The notes under the pieces: generated by a model
Seen by the model: only the letters and a program-made list of their open reading frames with translations
Database searches by the model: none
What the model was told of the DNA's origin: nothing
Position numbers and translations under genes: made by a program
Shown here: positions 24,729 through 32,736 of the stretch, piece by piece
Layout: each line of letters opens with the position of its first letter
Numbering within the stretch: the stretch's first letter is position 1
Origin: JAVVWB01 sp036652335
GTDB taxonomy: Bacteria > Synergistota > Synergistia > Synergistales > Synergistaceae
Assembly: GCA_036652335.1 (NCBI GenBank)
Contig: JAVVWB010000004.1
Span: forward strand, 1 to 64,000
DNA: 64,000 nt
Direction of reading: 5' to 3'

Positions 24729-25914
24729 AAAAATCTTATATGGTGTTTCAGGCGGAATTGCTGCCTATAAGTCTCCTGATATATTACATGGTTGGATAAA
24801 AGCAGGTTGTGATGTTGAAACTATTCTTACAAATGCAGCAAAGTCATTTGTTTCCCCTCTTGCTCTCTCTACTTTAACAAAGAAACGTATATGGTGTGAA
24901 GAAGATTTTTTGAGTAGTGAATATGGATGGAAGATACCACATATTTCTTTGACGGATTGGGCGGATGTATTTGTAATTGCACCTTGTACTGCTAATATTC
25001 TTAATATGTGTGTACAGGGTGATAGTTCTACCTTAATGGGAGCCACGATGTTGGCATCAAAAAAGCCCCTTGTCCTTTTCCCTGCCATGAATGTAAATAT
25101 GTTGTTTAACCCTGCGACTCAAAAGAATATTAATTTAGCGCGCTCTCTAGGTCATACTGTGGTTAATCCTGACAAAGGAATGCTTGCATGTGGTTACGAG
25201 GGAGATGGAAGGTTACCTTCTAATTCGGTTATATATGAATATGTATGGAAAGCTCTTTGCGATAAGAAAGATTTAATAGGCAAGAAAGTTCTTATAACCG
25301 CTGGTCCTACTCATGAGTATCTTGATCCGGTACGCTATATAAGTAACCCAAGTAGTGGAAAAATGGGTTTCGCTCTTGCTCGTGCTGCATGGTATAGAGG
25401 GGCGGATGTTACTCTTATTACTGGGCCTGTTTCGATTGCATATCCTGTAGGAGTCAATGTTGTCCCTGTCGTTTCCGCAGACGATATGTATCAAGCTTGT
25501 ATAGACTATATGCCAAATTCTGACATTATTATAAAATCTGCTGCTGTGGGAGACTTTAAGCCTTCTACTTTTGCAGAGAATAAAATTAAACGTGCGTCTA
25601 AAGATGATTTCTCTATAAATCTTATGCAGAATAGAGATATAGCTGCTGAGTTAGGAAAGATAAAACGAGATGATCAAATTTTAGTTGGATTTGCTGCAGA
25701 AACAGAGAATATTATAAGTAATGCAAAAAGTAAAATTGTCTCTAAGAATTTAGATTATATTGCAGTAAATAATGTGCTTGAAAAAGATGCTGGTTTTATT
25801 AGTGATACTAATGAAGTCACATTTATAAGTAGAAATGGAATTATGTCATCAATAGTTGGCAGTAAAGATGATGTCGCCGATAGTATTTTTGATAATATAG
25901 CTTCTGAAAGATAG
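24706..25914 (+). CDS. coaBC: Bifunctional phosphopantothenoylcysteine decarboxylase / phosphopantothenate-cysteine ligase
   Basis: 402 residues from the ATG at 24706; an in-frame ATG at 24688 is also possible. The CoaC flavoprotein half has ILYGVSGGIAAYKSPDI, SLTDWADVFVIAPCTANIL, PAMNVNM and MLACGYEGDGRL (substrate-recognition Cys); the CoaB half begins KVLITAGPTHEYLDPVRYISN with SSGKMG, and later has DIIIKSAAVGDFKP and GFAAETEN. It performs two steps of CoA synthesis. Its start lies within rpoZ, so translation is probably coupled. Confidence 0.94.
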   Translation: MNSWKKSKKILYGVSGGIAAYKSPDILHGWIKAGCDVETILTNAAKSFVSPLALSTLTKKRIWCEEDFLSSEYGWKIPHISLTDWADVFVIAPCTANILNMCVQGDSSTLMGATMLASKKPLVLFPAMNVNMLFNPATQKNINLARSLGHTVVNPDKGMLACGYEGDGRLPSNSVIYEYVWKALCDKKDLIGKKVLITAGPTHEYLDPVRYISNPSSGKMGFALARAAWYRGADVTLITGPVSIAYPVGVNVVPVVSADDMYQACIDYMPNSDIIIKSAAVGDFKPSTFAENKIKRASKDDFSINLMQNRDIAAELGKIKRDDQILVGFAAETENIISNAKSKIVSKNLDYIAVNNVLEKDAGFISDTNEVTFISRNGIMSSIVGSKDDVADSIFDNIASER

Positions 25915-25918
25915 TAGA

Positions 25919-27739
25919 TTGAGTGAATTAATTTCTGTATCATTACCCGGCCCTTGGTGGACAAAACTTACATACTTACATACAGAGACTCTTGCCATAG
26001 GTGTTAGAGTCTCTGTTCCACTTGGAAAGTCCAAGAGAATAGGGATTGTTGTCGAAAAAGATGATGATACTTTTTCTAACTTTTCTCAACTTAAATTTAT
26101 AGAAAAAGTCATAGATGAAAAACCTCAAATACCTGACGATTTACTTAAGACAATAGATTGGTTCAGAAAAATATGGTTTGTTAGTTTTGGTATGGCGGCT
26201 AAGATATTTTTGCCTACAAAATTTTTTTCTGATGAGCCATTGTCTACTCCAATTTTTCCGAATAAAGATATTGTTTCTCATAAATTTAATGTTGAGTATT
26301 TGTATGAAGTGAATGATTCAAAACGCATGGAGTTGTATAAAAATTTACTTGAAACTTCTAGTGGCAGTGTTTTGATATTATTTCCAGAAGCATCAAAAGC
26401 AAAGGAGTTTTGGAATTCACTTGATGAAGCATGTAAAAGTAGAGGTCTGCTTTGGCCTACAACTCAGTCTGAGAAGCAATGGAAAGTGTGGAAAGAGATA
26501 AGAGTTTCTTCTCCTAAATTTATTGTAGGGTCACAAACAGCTTCATTTGCTCCTTTAAATGATATTTCTCTTATAATTTTAGATGAAGAATGTAGTCGTG
26601 CGTGGTACACATTAAAAAAACCTGTTTTTCACTTTAGACCTATTATTAGTATGAGAGCTAAGTTTGCTAGTGCTAAACTTGTTTTGGGCGGAAGAATCCC
26701 ATCGTCAAAAGCATTTATTCACTGTAGAGAGCAGTATAAAAATTCAACAATTAAAAAAGACAATTCAAAACTTGTTTTTGTTGATTTACACAATTCGTCG
26801 TTTTTTGACGTCGATGCGGTAAAAAATTGTATCCCAATAAGTAAGCCTCTTATAAATAGAACTAAAGACACAATTGCACTAGGCAAGTGGGCATTGTGGA
26901 TTCTAGATAGGAAGGGCTATGCGGGGGAAATTTATTGTGAAGATTGTGGCTCTGCTATTAAGTGTCCTTGTTGCGGGGGTACCATGAGATGGAAATCTAA
27001 AAAAAATTTGCTTTCTTGTATTGTTTGTGGAAAGACTCAACCTATTCCTAGCTCATGCCCTTCTTGTGGGGGCCCATTTCTTGAAGGAGTACGTCCAGGT
27101 TTAGAGGCATTGGCAATGGAAGCAAAAAAACGTTTTGTAAATATTACAAAAAGTGTAATTTTATTTGAGAATGATGGGGAAAAAGTACCTTCACCTGATA
27201 TCCTTATAAAAGAAAATCCAAATGGTGCTTTGTTAATTGGTACAAGAAAACTATTAGCATTGACAGATAAGCTAGATGTAGACTTGATTGGTTGGGTTGA
27301 TGCAGATGGTGAGGCTAGAATCGCTGAGTATGATGCAAAATTAAGGGCATTCTGTTTAATTTTTGAGTCATTGTGGAGAGGGCTTTCTCCTGAGAGTCGA
27401 ACGGTATTGATTCAAAGCAGAGCTCCGTCTAAGAATTGGCAAGCATCTCTTGGATTAGGGTGGAATAGTTTTTGGAAGCATGAGATAGAAGAGAGAGAAA
27501 AATGGGAGTTGCCACCGTTTTTTCCTATGATTAAGGTGACAATACCTAAATATTGCGTAAATAAGTTTGTGGAAGACTTAGATAAACAATTTTTTGATTT
27601 TTGGCAATCGGAAGAAAACGATTGTGAATTATGGATTAGAACGAAGAAGTTTGAAAAATTATATTCACTGTTTTCCTCATATTTTGAAATAAAAAATGTT
27701 AAAAGAGGTTTCCCGGATATAACATTGTTTCTTGACTAA
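25919..27739 (+). CDS. priA: PriA-like primosomal protein without helicase motifs
   Basis: 606 residues (E. coli PriA has 732), starting at a TTG. The N-terminal DNA-binding domain (GVRVSVPLGKSKRIGIV) and both zinc-binding clusters (C340/C343, CPCC at 349-352, C367/C370, C380/C383) are present, as are LLIGTRKLL and the EREKWELPPFFPMIKV C-terminal block. However, where the Walker A loop GVTGSGKT should be (about 128-140) the sequence reads YEVNDSKRMELY, motif II is DEEC, and the arginine-rich motif VI (QVAGRAGR) reads FESLWRGLS. It should still bind forks and recruit DnaB but not hydrolyse ATP. Actinobacterial PriA proteins are similarly degenerate. Confidence 0.88.
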   Translation: MSELISVSLPGPWWTKLTYLHTETLAIGVRVSVPLGKSKRIGIVVEKDDDTFSNFSQLKFIEKVIDEKPQIPDDLLKTIDWFRKIWFVSFGMAAKIFLPTKFFSDEPLSTPIFPNKDIVSHKFNVEYLYEVNDSKRMELYKNLLETSSGSVLILFPEASKAKEFWNSLDEACKSRGLLWPTTQSEKQWKVWKEIRVSSPKFIVGSQTASFAPLNDISLIILDEECSRAWYTLKKPVFHFRPIISMRAKFASAKLVLGGRIPSSKAFIHCREQYKNSTIKKDNSKLVFVDLHNSSFFDVDAVKNCIPISKPLINRTKDTIALGKWALWILDRKGYAGEIYCEDCGSAIKCPCCGGTMRWKSKKNLLSCIVCGKTQPIPSSCPSCGGPFLEGVRPGLEALAMEAKKRFVNITKSVILFENDGEKVPSPDILIKENPNGALLIGTRKLLALTDKLDVDLIGWVDADGEARIAEYDAKLRAFCLIFESLWRGLSPESRTVLIQSRAPSKNWQASLGLGWNSFWKHEIEEREKWELPPFFPMIKVTIPKYCVNKFVEDLDKQFFDFWQSEENDCELWIRTKKFEKLYSLFSSYFEIKNVKRGFPDITLFLD

Positions 27740-27847
27740 ACTTAGTTTTATTTTTAAAAATATATACACGTTGCTTTTTGTATGTATAATGTATATATCA
27801 TTACACTTTGATATTATTTGAAGATTGTAGAAAGAGTAGGTATAAAT

Positions 27848-29167
27848 ATGTCTATAGTTGCATTGGTTGGAAGACCTAATGTTGGAAAGTCTTCTATATT
27901 TAACAGAATTTTGGGAAAGAGGGCTGCTATTGTTGATGACCAGCCGGGGGTAACAAGAGACCGCTTGTATGGTGAGACAGAGTGGGCCAATAAGAAGATG
28001 TATCTTGTTGATACTGGCGGTATTATGTCTGCGACAGAACATCCCTTTATGGATCTTATTGCGAAACAGGTTGATTTGGCTCTTGAAGAGAGTAATGCTG
28101 TCATCTTTGTCGTTGATGGTAGAGATGGAATTACTCACATGGATATAGAGATAGCACAAAAACTACGTAGAAGTGGTAAGCCTGTAGTTGTTGCTATGAA
28201 TAAGCTTGATAATTTAAAACAGGAAGAAGAGAGACTTTACGAAGCTTATTCTCTTGGTTTTGAACATGTTATTGCCACAAGTGCTGAGCACAACAATGGC
28301 TTTGATGAAATTATGGATGTCGTTGCTTCTTATTTAAACGATGAACACGAATTTGAAGATCTCAGTGATGAAATAAGGGTTACACTTGTTGGTCGTCCAA
28401 ATGTAGGCAAGTCAAGCTTGCTAAATGCTATTGCTGGTGAGGAACGTTCAATGGTCAGCAATATTGCAGGCACAACTCGTGATGTAGTTGACTCTTTGGT
28501 TGAAGTCGACGGAGTAAAATTTAGATTTCTTGATACAGCTGGACTGAGAAGAAAAAGTAAGGTAAATACTGATCTTGAATATTATTCAAATGTACGTACA
28601 TATCAAGCAATAGATAGATGCCATGTTGCGCTTGTACTTTTGGATGCACAGGATCCAGTTACAGAACAGGACAAAAGACTTATTGGTCAAGTATTAGAAC
28701 GTGGAAAAGGGCTTGTTCTTGTAATGAATAAGTGGGATTTGGCTCCAAAAGAGAATTTAATTGGAGACACAATGACTAAACTTCTCATAGACGAGTTGCC
28801 TTTTGCAAAGCATGCCCCTAGAGTCTTCATCTCGGCAGTATCTGGACGTAGTCTTCATAAATTGCCTGAGCTTGTTAAGAAAGTAGAAGAAAACAGAAGG
28901 CGTCGTATTGCAACATCAGAGCTTAATAAATTTGTAAGAGAAGTCCTAATATTTGAACGTATGCCAGGGGACGGCAAGGGACATAACTTAAAAGTTTACT
29001 ACTGTACACAGGCTGATGGTGCACCACCAGCATTTGTATTTTTTGTAAATAATGCTGAATTATGCTCTAAGTCATTTAAACGTCATTTGGAGAATTGTAT
29101 AAGGGAAATGGCCGATTATTCTGGTGTTCCAATCAAAATTTTCATGAGAAATAAGGAAAATGACTAA
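27848..29167 (+). CDS. der: Double-domain GTPase Der (EngA)
   Basis: 439 residues from the ATG at 27848. Two tandem G domains each contain GRPNVGKSS; the first has DTGGIM and NKLD, the second DTAGLRRKSKV and NKWD. A C-terminal KH-like domain with LKVYYCTQADGAPPAFVFF and KRHLENCIRE follows. Der is needed for 50S ribosome assembly. It is the last gene of the cmk-to-der run; a hairpin at 29168-29198 follows. Confidence 0.97.
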   Translation: MSIVALVGRPNVGKSSIFNRILGKRAAIVDDQPGVTRDRLYGETEWANKKMYLVDTGGIMSATEHPFMDLIAKQVDLALEESNAVIFVVDGRDGITHMDIEIAQKLRRSGKPVVVAMNKLDNLKQEEERLYEAYSLGFEHVIATSAEHNNGFDEIMDVVASYLNDEHEFEDLSDEIRVTLVGRPNVGKSSLLNAIAGEERSMVSNIAGTTRDVVDSLVEVDGVKFRFLDTAGLRRKSKVNTDLEYYSNVRTYQAIDRCHVALVLLDAQDPVTEQDKRLIGQVLERGKGLVLVMNKWDLAPKENLIGDTMTKLLIDELPFAKHAPRVFISAVSGRSLHKLPELVKKVEENRRRRIATSELNKFVREVLIFERMPGDGKGHNLKVYYCTQADGAPPAFVFFVNNAELCSKSFKRHLENCIREMADYSGVPIKIFMRNKEND

Positions 29168-29198
29168 AAAACACTGTTTAGCTCTTGACTAAACAGTG
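29168..29198. other. Hairpin after der without a downstream T run
   Basis: CACTGTTTAG pairs perfectly with CTAAACAGTG around CTCTTGA. On the plus strand it is followed by A residues, not T; on the minus strand it has a T run but no gene to end. It may still stabilise the der mRNA 3' end. Confidence 0.5.
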
Positions 29199-29271
29199 AA
29201 AAAGCTGTAAAAACAATTCAGCTAGTTTATCTATATAAGAGAACAGCAAAATTACTGGGAGGTGTCCTATA

Positions 29272-29553
29272 GTGACAAAAACAGATCTTGTGAACGCAGT
29301 AGCTAAAGCAGTCGAAGGCCTTACAAAGAAAAAGGCAGCAGATGTCGTTGATGCAGTGTTCGGTGAAATTCATGATGCACTTAAGAAGGATGAGAAAGTT
29401 CAGATTGTAGGATTTGGTACATTCGAAGTCCAGAAGAGAGCTGCACGTCAGGGTCGTAATCCTCAGGATCCTAAAAAGGTAATCCAGATTCCTGCAAAGA
29501 AAGTACCTGTATTCCGTGCAGGTAAAGCACTCAAGGAAACAGTAAATAACTAA
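29272..29553 (+). CDS. hup: DNA-binding protein HU
   Basis: 93 residues starting at a GTG with GGAGGTG before it. The HU/IHF fold is plain: TKTDLVNAVAKAVEGLTKKKA, KVQIVGFGTFEVQKRAARQGRNP (shown in part: GFGTFEVQKRAARQGRNPQ) and the DNA-inserting arm with IQIPAKKVPVFRAGKALK. It compacts and bends DNA. Codon use is biased as in highly expressed genes. A terminator follows. Confidence 0.97.
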   Translation: MTKTDLVNAVAKAVEGLTKKKAADVVDAVFGEIHDALKKDEKVQIVGFGTFEVQKRAARQGRNPQDPKKVIQIPAKKVPVFRAGKALKETVNN

Positions 29554-29582
29554 TAACGTCATTTAACTTTTAATTTTCGCTG

Positions 29583-29607
29583 AAAACCCGACATACGTCG
29601 GGTTTTT
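29583..29607 (+). terminator. Intrinsic terminator after hup
   Basis: AAAACCCGAC pairs with GTCGGGTTTT around ATAC, followed by T residues. Confidence 0.93.
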
Positions 29608-29620
29608 TGGTTTTTTTTAC

Positions 29621-29649
29621 TTGACCAAAATTAAAAAGGGTTGTATTAT
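29621..29649 (+). promoter_or_regulatory. Promoter of tRNA-Pro
   Basis: TTGACC (29621-29626), a 17-bp spacer and TATTAT (29644-29649), 12 bases before the tRNA. Confidence 0.75.
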
Positions 29650-29661
29650 ACTCACTGCTTA

Positions 29662-29739
29662 CGGGATGTAGCGCAGCCTGGCTAGCGTACCTGCATGGGG
29701 TGCAGGTGGTCGGAGGTTCGAATCCTCTCATCCCGACCA
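29662..29739 (+). tRNA. tRNA-Pro (GGG)
   Basis: 78 nt. It starts CGGGATG, typical of bacterial tRNA-Pro, and ends in the matching CATCCCG plus ACCA. Anticodon stem CCTGC/GCAGG with loop ATGGGGT gives anticodon GGG; the T loop is GTTCGAAT. Confidence 0.95.
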
Positions 29740-29750
29740 GAATATTACAG

Positions 29751-29785
29751 AGAGCTTTTGGATTTCCAAAAGCTCTTTTTTGTTG
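29751..29785 (+). terminator. Intrinsic terminator after tRNA-Pro
   Basis: AGAGCTTTTGGA pairs with TCCAAAAGCTCT around TT, followed by a T run. Confidence 0.92.
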
Positions 29786-29856
29786 TTCATAAATAATCAT
29801 TCTAAATTTTATGATAGAATAGTATTGTCAAAATTTAACTATAAGGAAAATTAAAA

Positions 29857-30687
29857 ATGTCAAAAATACCACACTTTATACACAACACAGATATAGGGCA
29901 GAACTTTTTAATAGACCATTCTGTGGTAGACTTTATGATTGAAAATGCAAAACTAACTCCAGAGGATAAAGTATTAGAAATAGGCCCTGGGGAAGGGATG
30001 TTAACAGAGGGGCTATTAGCGTCGCCCTGCTCATCTCTCTGTACTATTGAACTTGATGAAAGGCTCAAACACGTAATAGAGATGTTGGCCATTCAAAATT
30101 CTAAGATGTCAACACGTTGGGGGGATGCTGTTCAGTTCGATTATGAAAATGAACTGCCATTTTCCCCGAACAGAATAATTGCTAATTTGCCTTATCATAT
30201 TACAACGCCGCTTTTATGGGCTTTTCTTGAAAAGTTAGCACCAAAAGATTTGAATTATATGTTGCTAATGGTCCAGCTAGAATCAGGCGAACGAATTTCT
30301 TCAAAAGAAGGACATAGGGAGCGTTCCCCATTAGGAATAACTATAGAGGCTATGGGGGCATCAAAAATTTTAAGAAAAGTTCCTCCTACTTCTTTTAGAC
30401 CACAACCCCGAGTAAACTCTTGCCTTATAGAGATAAAGTTGGAGAAGAATAGAGAACTGGCTAATGATAGAACTTGGAGAGGATTACTCTCTAGATCTTT
30501 TGCACAAAGAAGGAAAACCTTGGTTAATAATTGGATATCCGGATATAACGATGTTACAAAAGACATTGCACTTTCAATTCTCGAAAGAAATGGCTTGAAA
30601 CCATCGTCCAGAGCGGAAGAATTAACTCTTGATTCTTGGTTTGCATTGTTAAAGCAACCTGAATTTTATTTAAAACCAAAAGTCTAA
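29857..30687 (+). CDS. rsmA: 16S rRNA dimethyladenosine transferase
   Basis: 276 residues of the KsgA/Dim1 family. Motifs are IGQNFLID, the SAM-binding VLEIGPGEGMLTEGL, ELDERL, and the catalytic RIIANLPYHITTPLL; the C-terminal domain has RSFAQRRKTLVNNW. It dimethylates two adjacent adenosines near the 3' end of 16S rRNA. AAGGAAA precedes the ATG. It begins a run with trmB, rsmD and coaD. Confidence 0.95.
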   Translation: MSKIPHFIHNTDIGQNFLIDHSVVDFMIENAKLTPEDKVLEIGPGEGMLTEGLLASPCSSLCTIELDERLKHVIEMLAIQNSKMSTRWGDAVQFDYENELPFSPNRIIANLPYHITTPLLWAFLEKLAPKDLNYMLLMVQLESGERISSKEGHRERSPLGITIEAMGASKILRKVPPTSFRPQPRVNSCLIEIKLEKNRELANDRTWRGLLSRSFAQRRKTLVNNWISGYNDVTKDIALSILERNGLKPSSRAEELTLDSWFALLKQPEFYLKPKV

Positions 30688-30717
30688 TTTAAGCATATGA
30701 GAAAGTGGAGATAATCA

Positions 30718-31653
30718 ATGTGGTGGAACTTAAATAAAGTAATTATTACCGAAAATGAAAAATTACCCATAGATTGGGATTCAATTTTTCCTTCGAAACG
30801 TATTTTTGTAGAAATTGGGTTTGGTAACGGAGAATTCACTGAATTTCTTGCTAAGACCTATCCAGATGTTCTTATAGTTGGAATAGAGGTGTCTCAGTGG
30901 TGTGCCACAAAGGGTGCAAGAAGAGCACTTTCAGAGAACTTAGACAATTTAAAAATTATGCATGGCGATGCAAGATTTATCTTAAAGCATTGTTTTGCTC
31001 CGGAATCGGTAGAAAAAGTTTTTATGAATTTCCCTTGTCCTTGGCCAAAATCAAGACATTCTGCAAGGCGTGTAACAGTCCCTGCTTTTACAGAACTTTT
31101 AGAGTACGTCTTGAAACCAGAGGGGACTTTTGAACTAGCTACTGATGTTGATTGGTATGCAGAAGAAGCTTCTGAGAGTATATCTTCATCAGCACTTTTT
31201 GAAGCTGACCCTATTGTTAGAAATCCCGTTAGACCTTATGTGACAAAGTATGAGAGGAAATGGAAAGCAATGGGCAAGGATACATGGAACCTAATTATGA
31301 GAAAAAAGAAAAACCTAACACCGATTAAAGAAACAGAGGATGATTGGCAAATGGAAGTATGTACAGATAGCAAAAAAACCTTGGAAGAAGTTCTTGAATA
31401 TCTTAAGGACAAAGAGGGCGTGGGTGTCGGTAAACAGGGGCACTGGGTCTTTAGAGATTCTTTTATTTCTTCAGAGGGAGTAGGTCTTATATTAGTTGTT
31501 ACAGCCGATGAAGGTTTTGAGCAGCATTTCTATTTTAAGGTAATTCAGAACACAAGAGGGATTATGATAAAAGTTGATGCTGTTGGTCATCCTTATCGTA
31601 CTCCTGCTATGAGAGCAGCTCTTCTGTATGCTTTGGATGTAGCTAAAGATTAG
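30718..31653 (+). CDS. trmB: tRNA (guanine-N7-)-methyltransferase with C-terminal extension
   Basis: 311 residues, against about 210-240 for typical TrmB. The Rossmann core (to about residue 196) has the SAM loop IFVEIGFGNGEFTEF, GIEVSQWC, HGDARFIL and the family block MNFPCPWPKSRHSARRV, followed by the substrate-binding YVTKYERKWKAMG. It methylates G46 in the tRNA variable loop. Residues about 205-311 form an extra, apparently folded domain with alternating strands and helices that I do not recognise. GGAG stands 8 bases before the ATG. Confidence 0.9.
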   Translation: MWWNLNKVIITENEKLPIDWDSIFPSKRIFVEIGFGNGEFTEFLAKTYPDVLIVGIEVSQWCATKGARRALSENLDNLKIMHGDARFILKHCFAPESVEKVFMNFPCPWPKSRHSARRVTVPAFTELLEYVLKPEGTFELATDVDWYAEEASESISSSALFEADPIVRNPVRPYVTKYERKWKAMGKDTWNLIMRKKKNLTPIKETEDDWQMEVCTDSKKTLEEVLEYLKDKEGVGVGKQGHWVFRDSFISSEGVGLILVVTADEGFEQHFYFKVIQNTRGIMIKVDAVGHPYRTPAMRAALLYALDVAKD

Positions 31654-31713
31654 TCATTAATTATTTTTGTTTTACATTTTTGTTGTTACTAAATTTTGGA
31701 GGTATTCCCCTTA

Positions 31714-32205
31714 ATGAAAGATATGCGTCCCACTACAGGAAAAGTGTTATTGGCGCTTTTCAATATATTAGGTCCATTGCAGGATAAAAGTTTTCTTGAC
31801 CTATTTTCTGGTAGCGGACAGATATCTTTTACGGCATCTAACAAAGGTGCTTCTCCTATATATTCTGTTGAATCAGAACGCAAAAGATATGTTGAAATCT
31901 CTAAAAAAGCTCCCAAAAACGTAACATGTTTTTGTCTTGATGTAAGAAGAGCATTGTCTAAATTTTTGAAAAACGGAGAGATGTTTGATGTTATTTTTGC
32001 GGATCCTCCATATGGTCTTGGTTGGGGGAAGGAGTTCCCATCTTTAATTGAAAAGAATGCAGAGTTGCTTTCCCCTAATGGCGTAATTGTTTTTGAACAT
32101 TCAGATTCTGAAGAAATCATGGATATATCAGAAGATTTATGGGAAAGAGAAGATAGATGTTATGGTAAGACAATCTTAAGTTTTTACAGGAGGAAGTCTA
32201 TCTAA
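31714..32205 (+). CDS. rsmD: RsmD-like 16S rRNA (guanine-N2)-methyltransferase, short N-terminus
   Basis: 163 residues from the ATG at 31714, with GGAGGT 10 bases before it. The start MKDMRPTTGKVLLALFNIL is the RPTxxxVREALFNxL motif of RsmD, followed by FLDLFSGSGQISFTA, SVESERKR and the catalytic FADPPYGLGW. The usual first strand (about 15-20 residues before RPT) is missing, and an in-frame stop just upstream excludes a longer form. The target by family is G966 of 16S rRNA. It overlaps coaD by one base, as rsmD-coaD pairs often do. Confidence 0.85.
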   Translation: MKDMRPTTGKVLLALFNILGPLQDKSFLDLFSGSGQISFTASNKGASPIYSVESERKRYVEISKKAPKNVTCFCLDVRRALSKFLKNGEMFDVIFADPPYGLGWGKEFPSLIEKNAELLSPNGVIVFEHSDSEEIMDISEDLWEREDRCYGKTILSFYRRKSI

Positions 32206-32684
32206 TGATTAAGGCTATTTATCCAGGGTCTTTTGACCCTATAACGAATGGTCATATATATATTACAGAAAGAGCTGCTTCTTTATTTGATGAGCTTGTA
32301 GTTGGTGTTTTAGTTAATTCAGAAAAGACGCCGACTTTTACTGAACAGGAACGTCAAATTATGGCTCAAGAGGCTTTAATTCATCTCCCAAATGTAAAAG
32401 TTAAAATATTTAATGGATTGCTTGTTGATTTTATGAGGCAAGAACAGAGTCGAATAATAATACGTGGTTTGCGTGCACTTTCAGATTTTGAATACGAATT
32501 TCAGCTTGCGCAGATGAATAGACAGTTAGCTCCTGAAATTGAAACATTCTTCATTGTAACGGATGCTAAATATTCATATCTATCAAGTAGGGGTATAAAA
32601 GATGTATTTAACTATGGCGGCGCAGCTGTGCGTGATATGGTTCCCCCTGGTGTCTTTAGAAAAATGAGAGAAAAAATGGTTTAA
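32205..32684 (+). CDS. coaD: Phosphopantetheine adenylyltransferase
   Basis: 159 residues. The nucleotidyltransferase signatures KAIYPGSFDPITNGHIYI (TxGH, here TNGH), IIRGLRALSDFEYEFQLAQMN and YSYLSSRGIKDV are complete. It forms dephospho-CoA from phosphopantetheine and ATP. GGAGG precedes the ATG. A long hairpin follows. Confidence 0.97.
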   Translation: MIKAIYPGSFDPITNGHIYITERAASLFDELVVGVLVNSEKTPTFTEQERQIMAQEALIHLPNVKVKIFNGLLVDFMRQEQSRIIIRGLRALSDFEYEFQLAQMNRQLAPEIETFFIVTDAKYSYLSSRGIKDVFNYGGAAVRDMVPPGVFRKMREKMV

Positions 32685-32690
32685 TTTATA

Positions 32691-32736
32691 TAGCTAAAAA
32701 CAAAAGGCGGAGTGCATACCGTCTTTTGTTTTTAGC
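32691..32736. terminator. Long hairpin terminator between coaD and tmcAL
   Basis: AGCTAAAAACAAAAGGCGG pairs with ACCGTCTTTTGTTTTTAGCT almost perfectly, with A and T tracts inside the stem; it can serve both convergent genes. Confidence 0.8.

Noticed and set aside
29168..29198. Intrinsic terminator for der
   Set aside because: The hairpin is strong but is followed by A residues on the der strand; I list it only as a hairpin.
29227..29562. A Cys-rich 111-codon ORF on the minus strand
   Set aside because: It is antisense to hup; the Cys content is a result of reading the HU codons backward.
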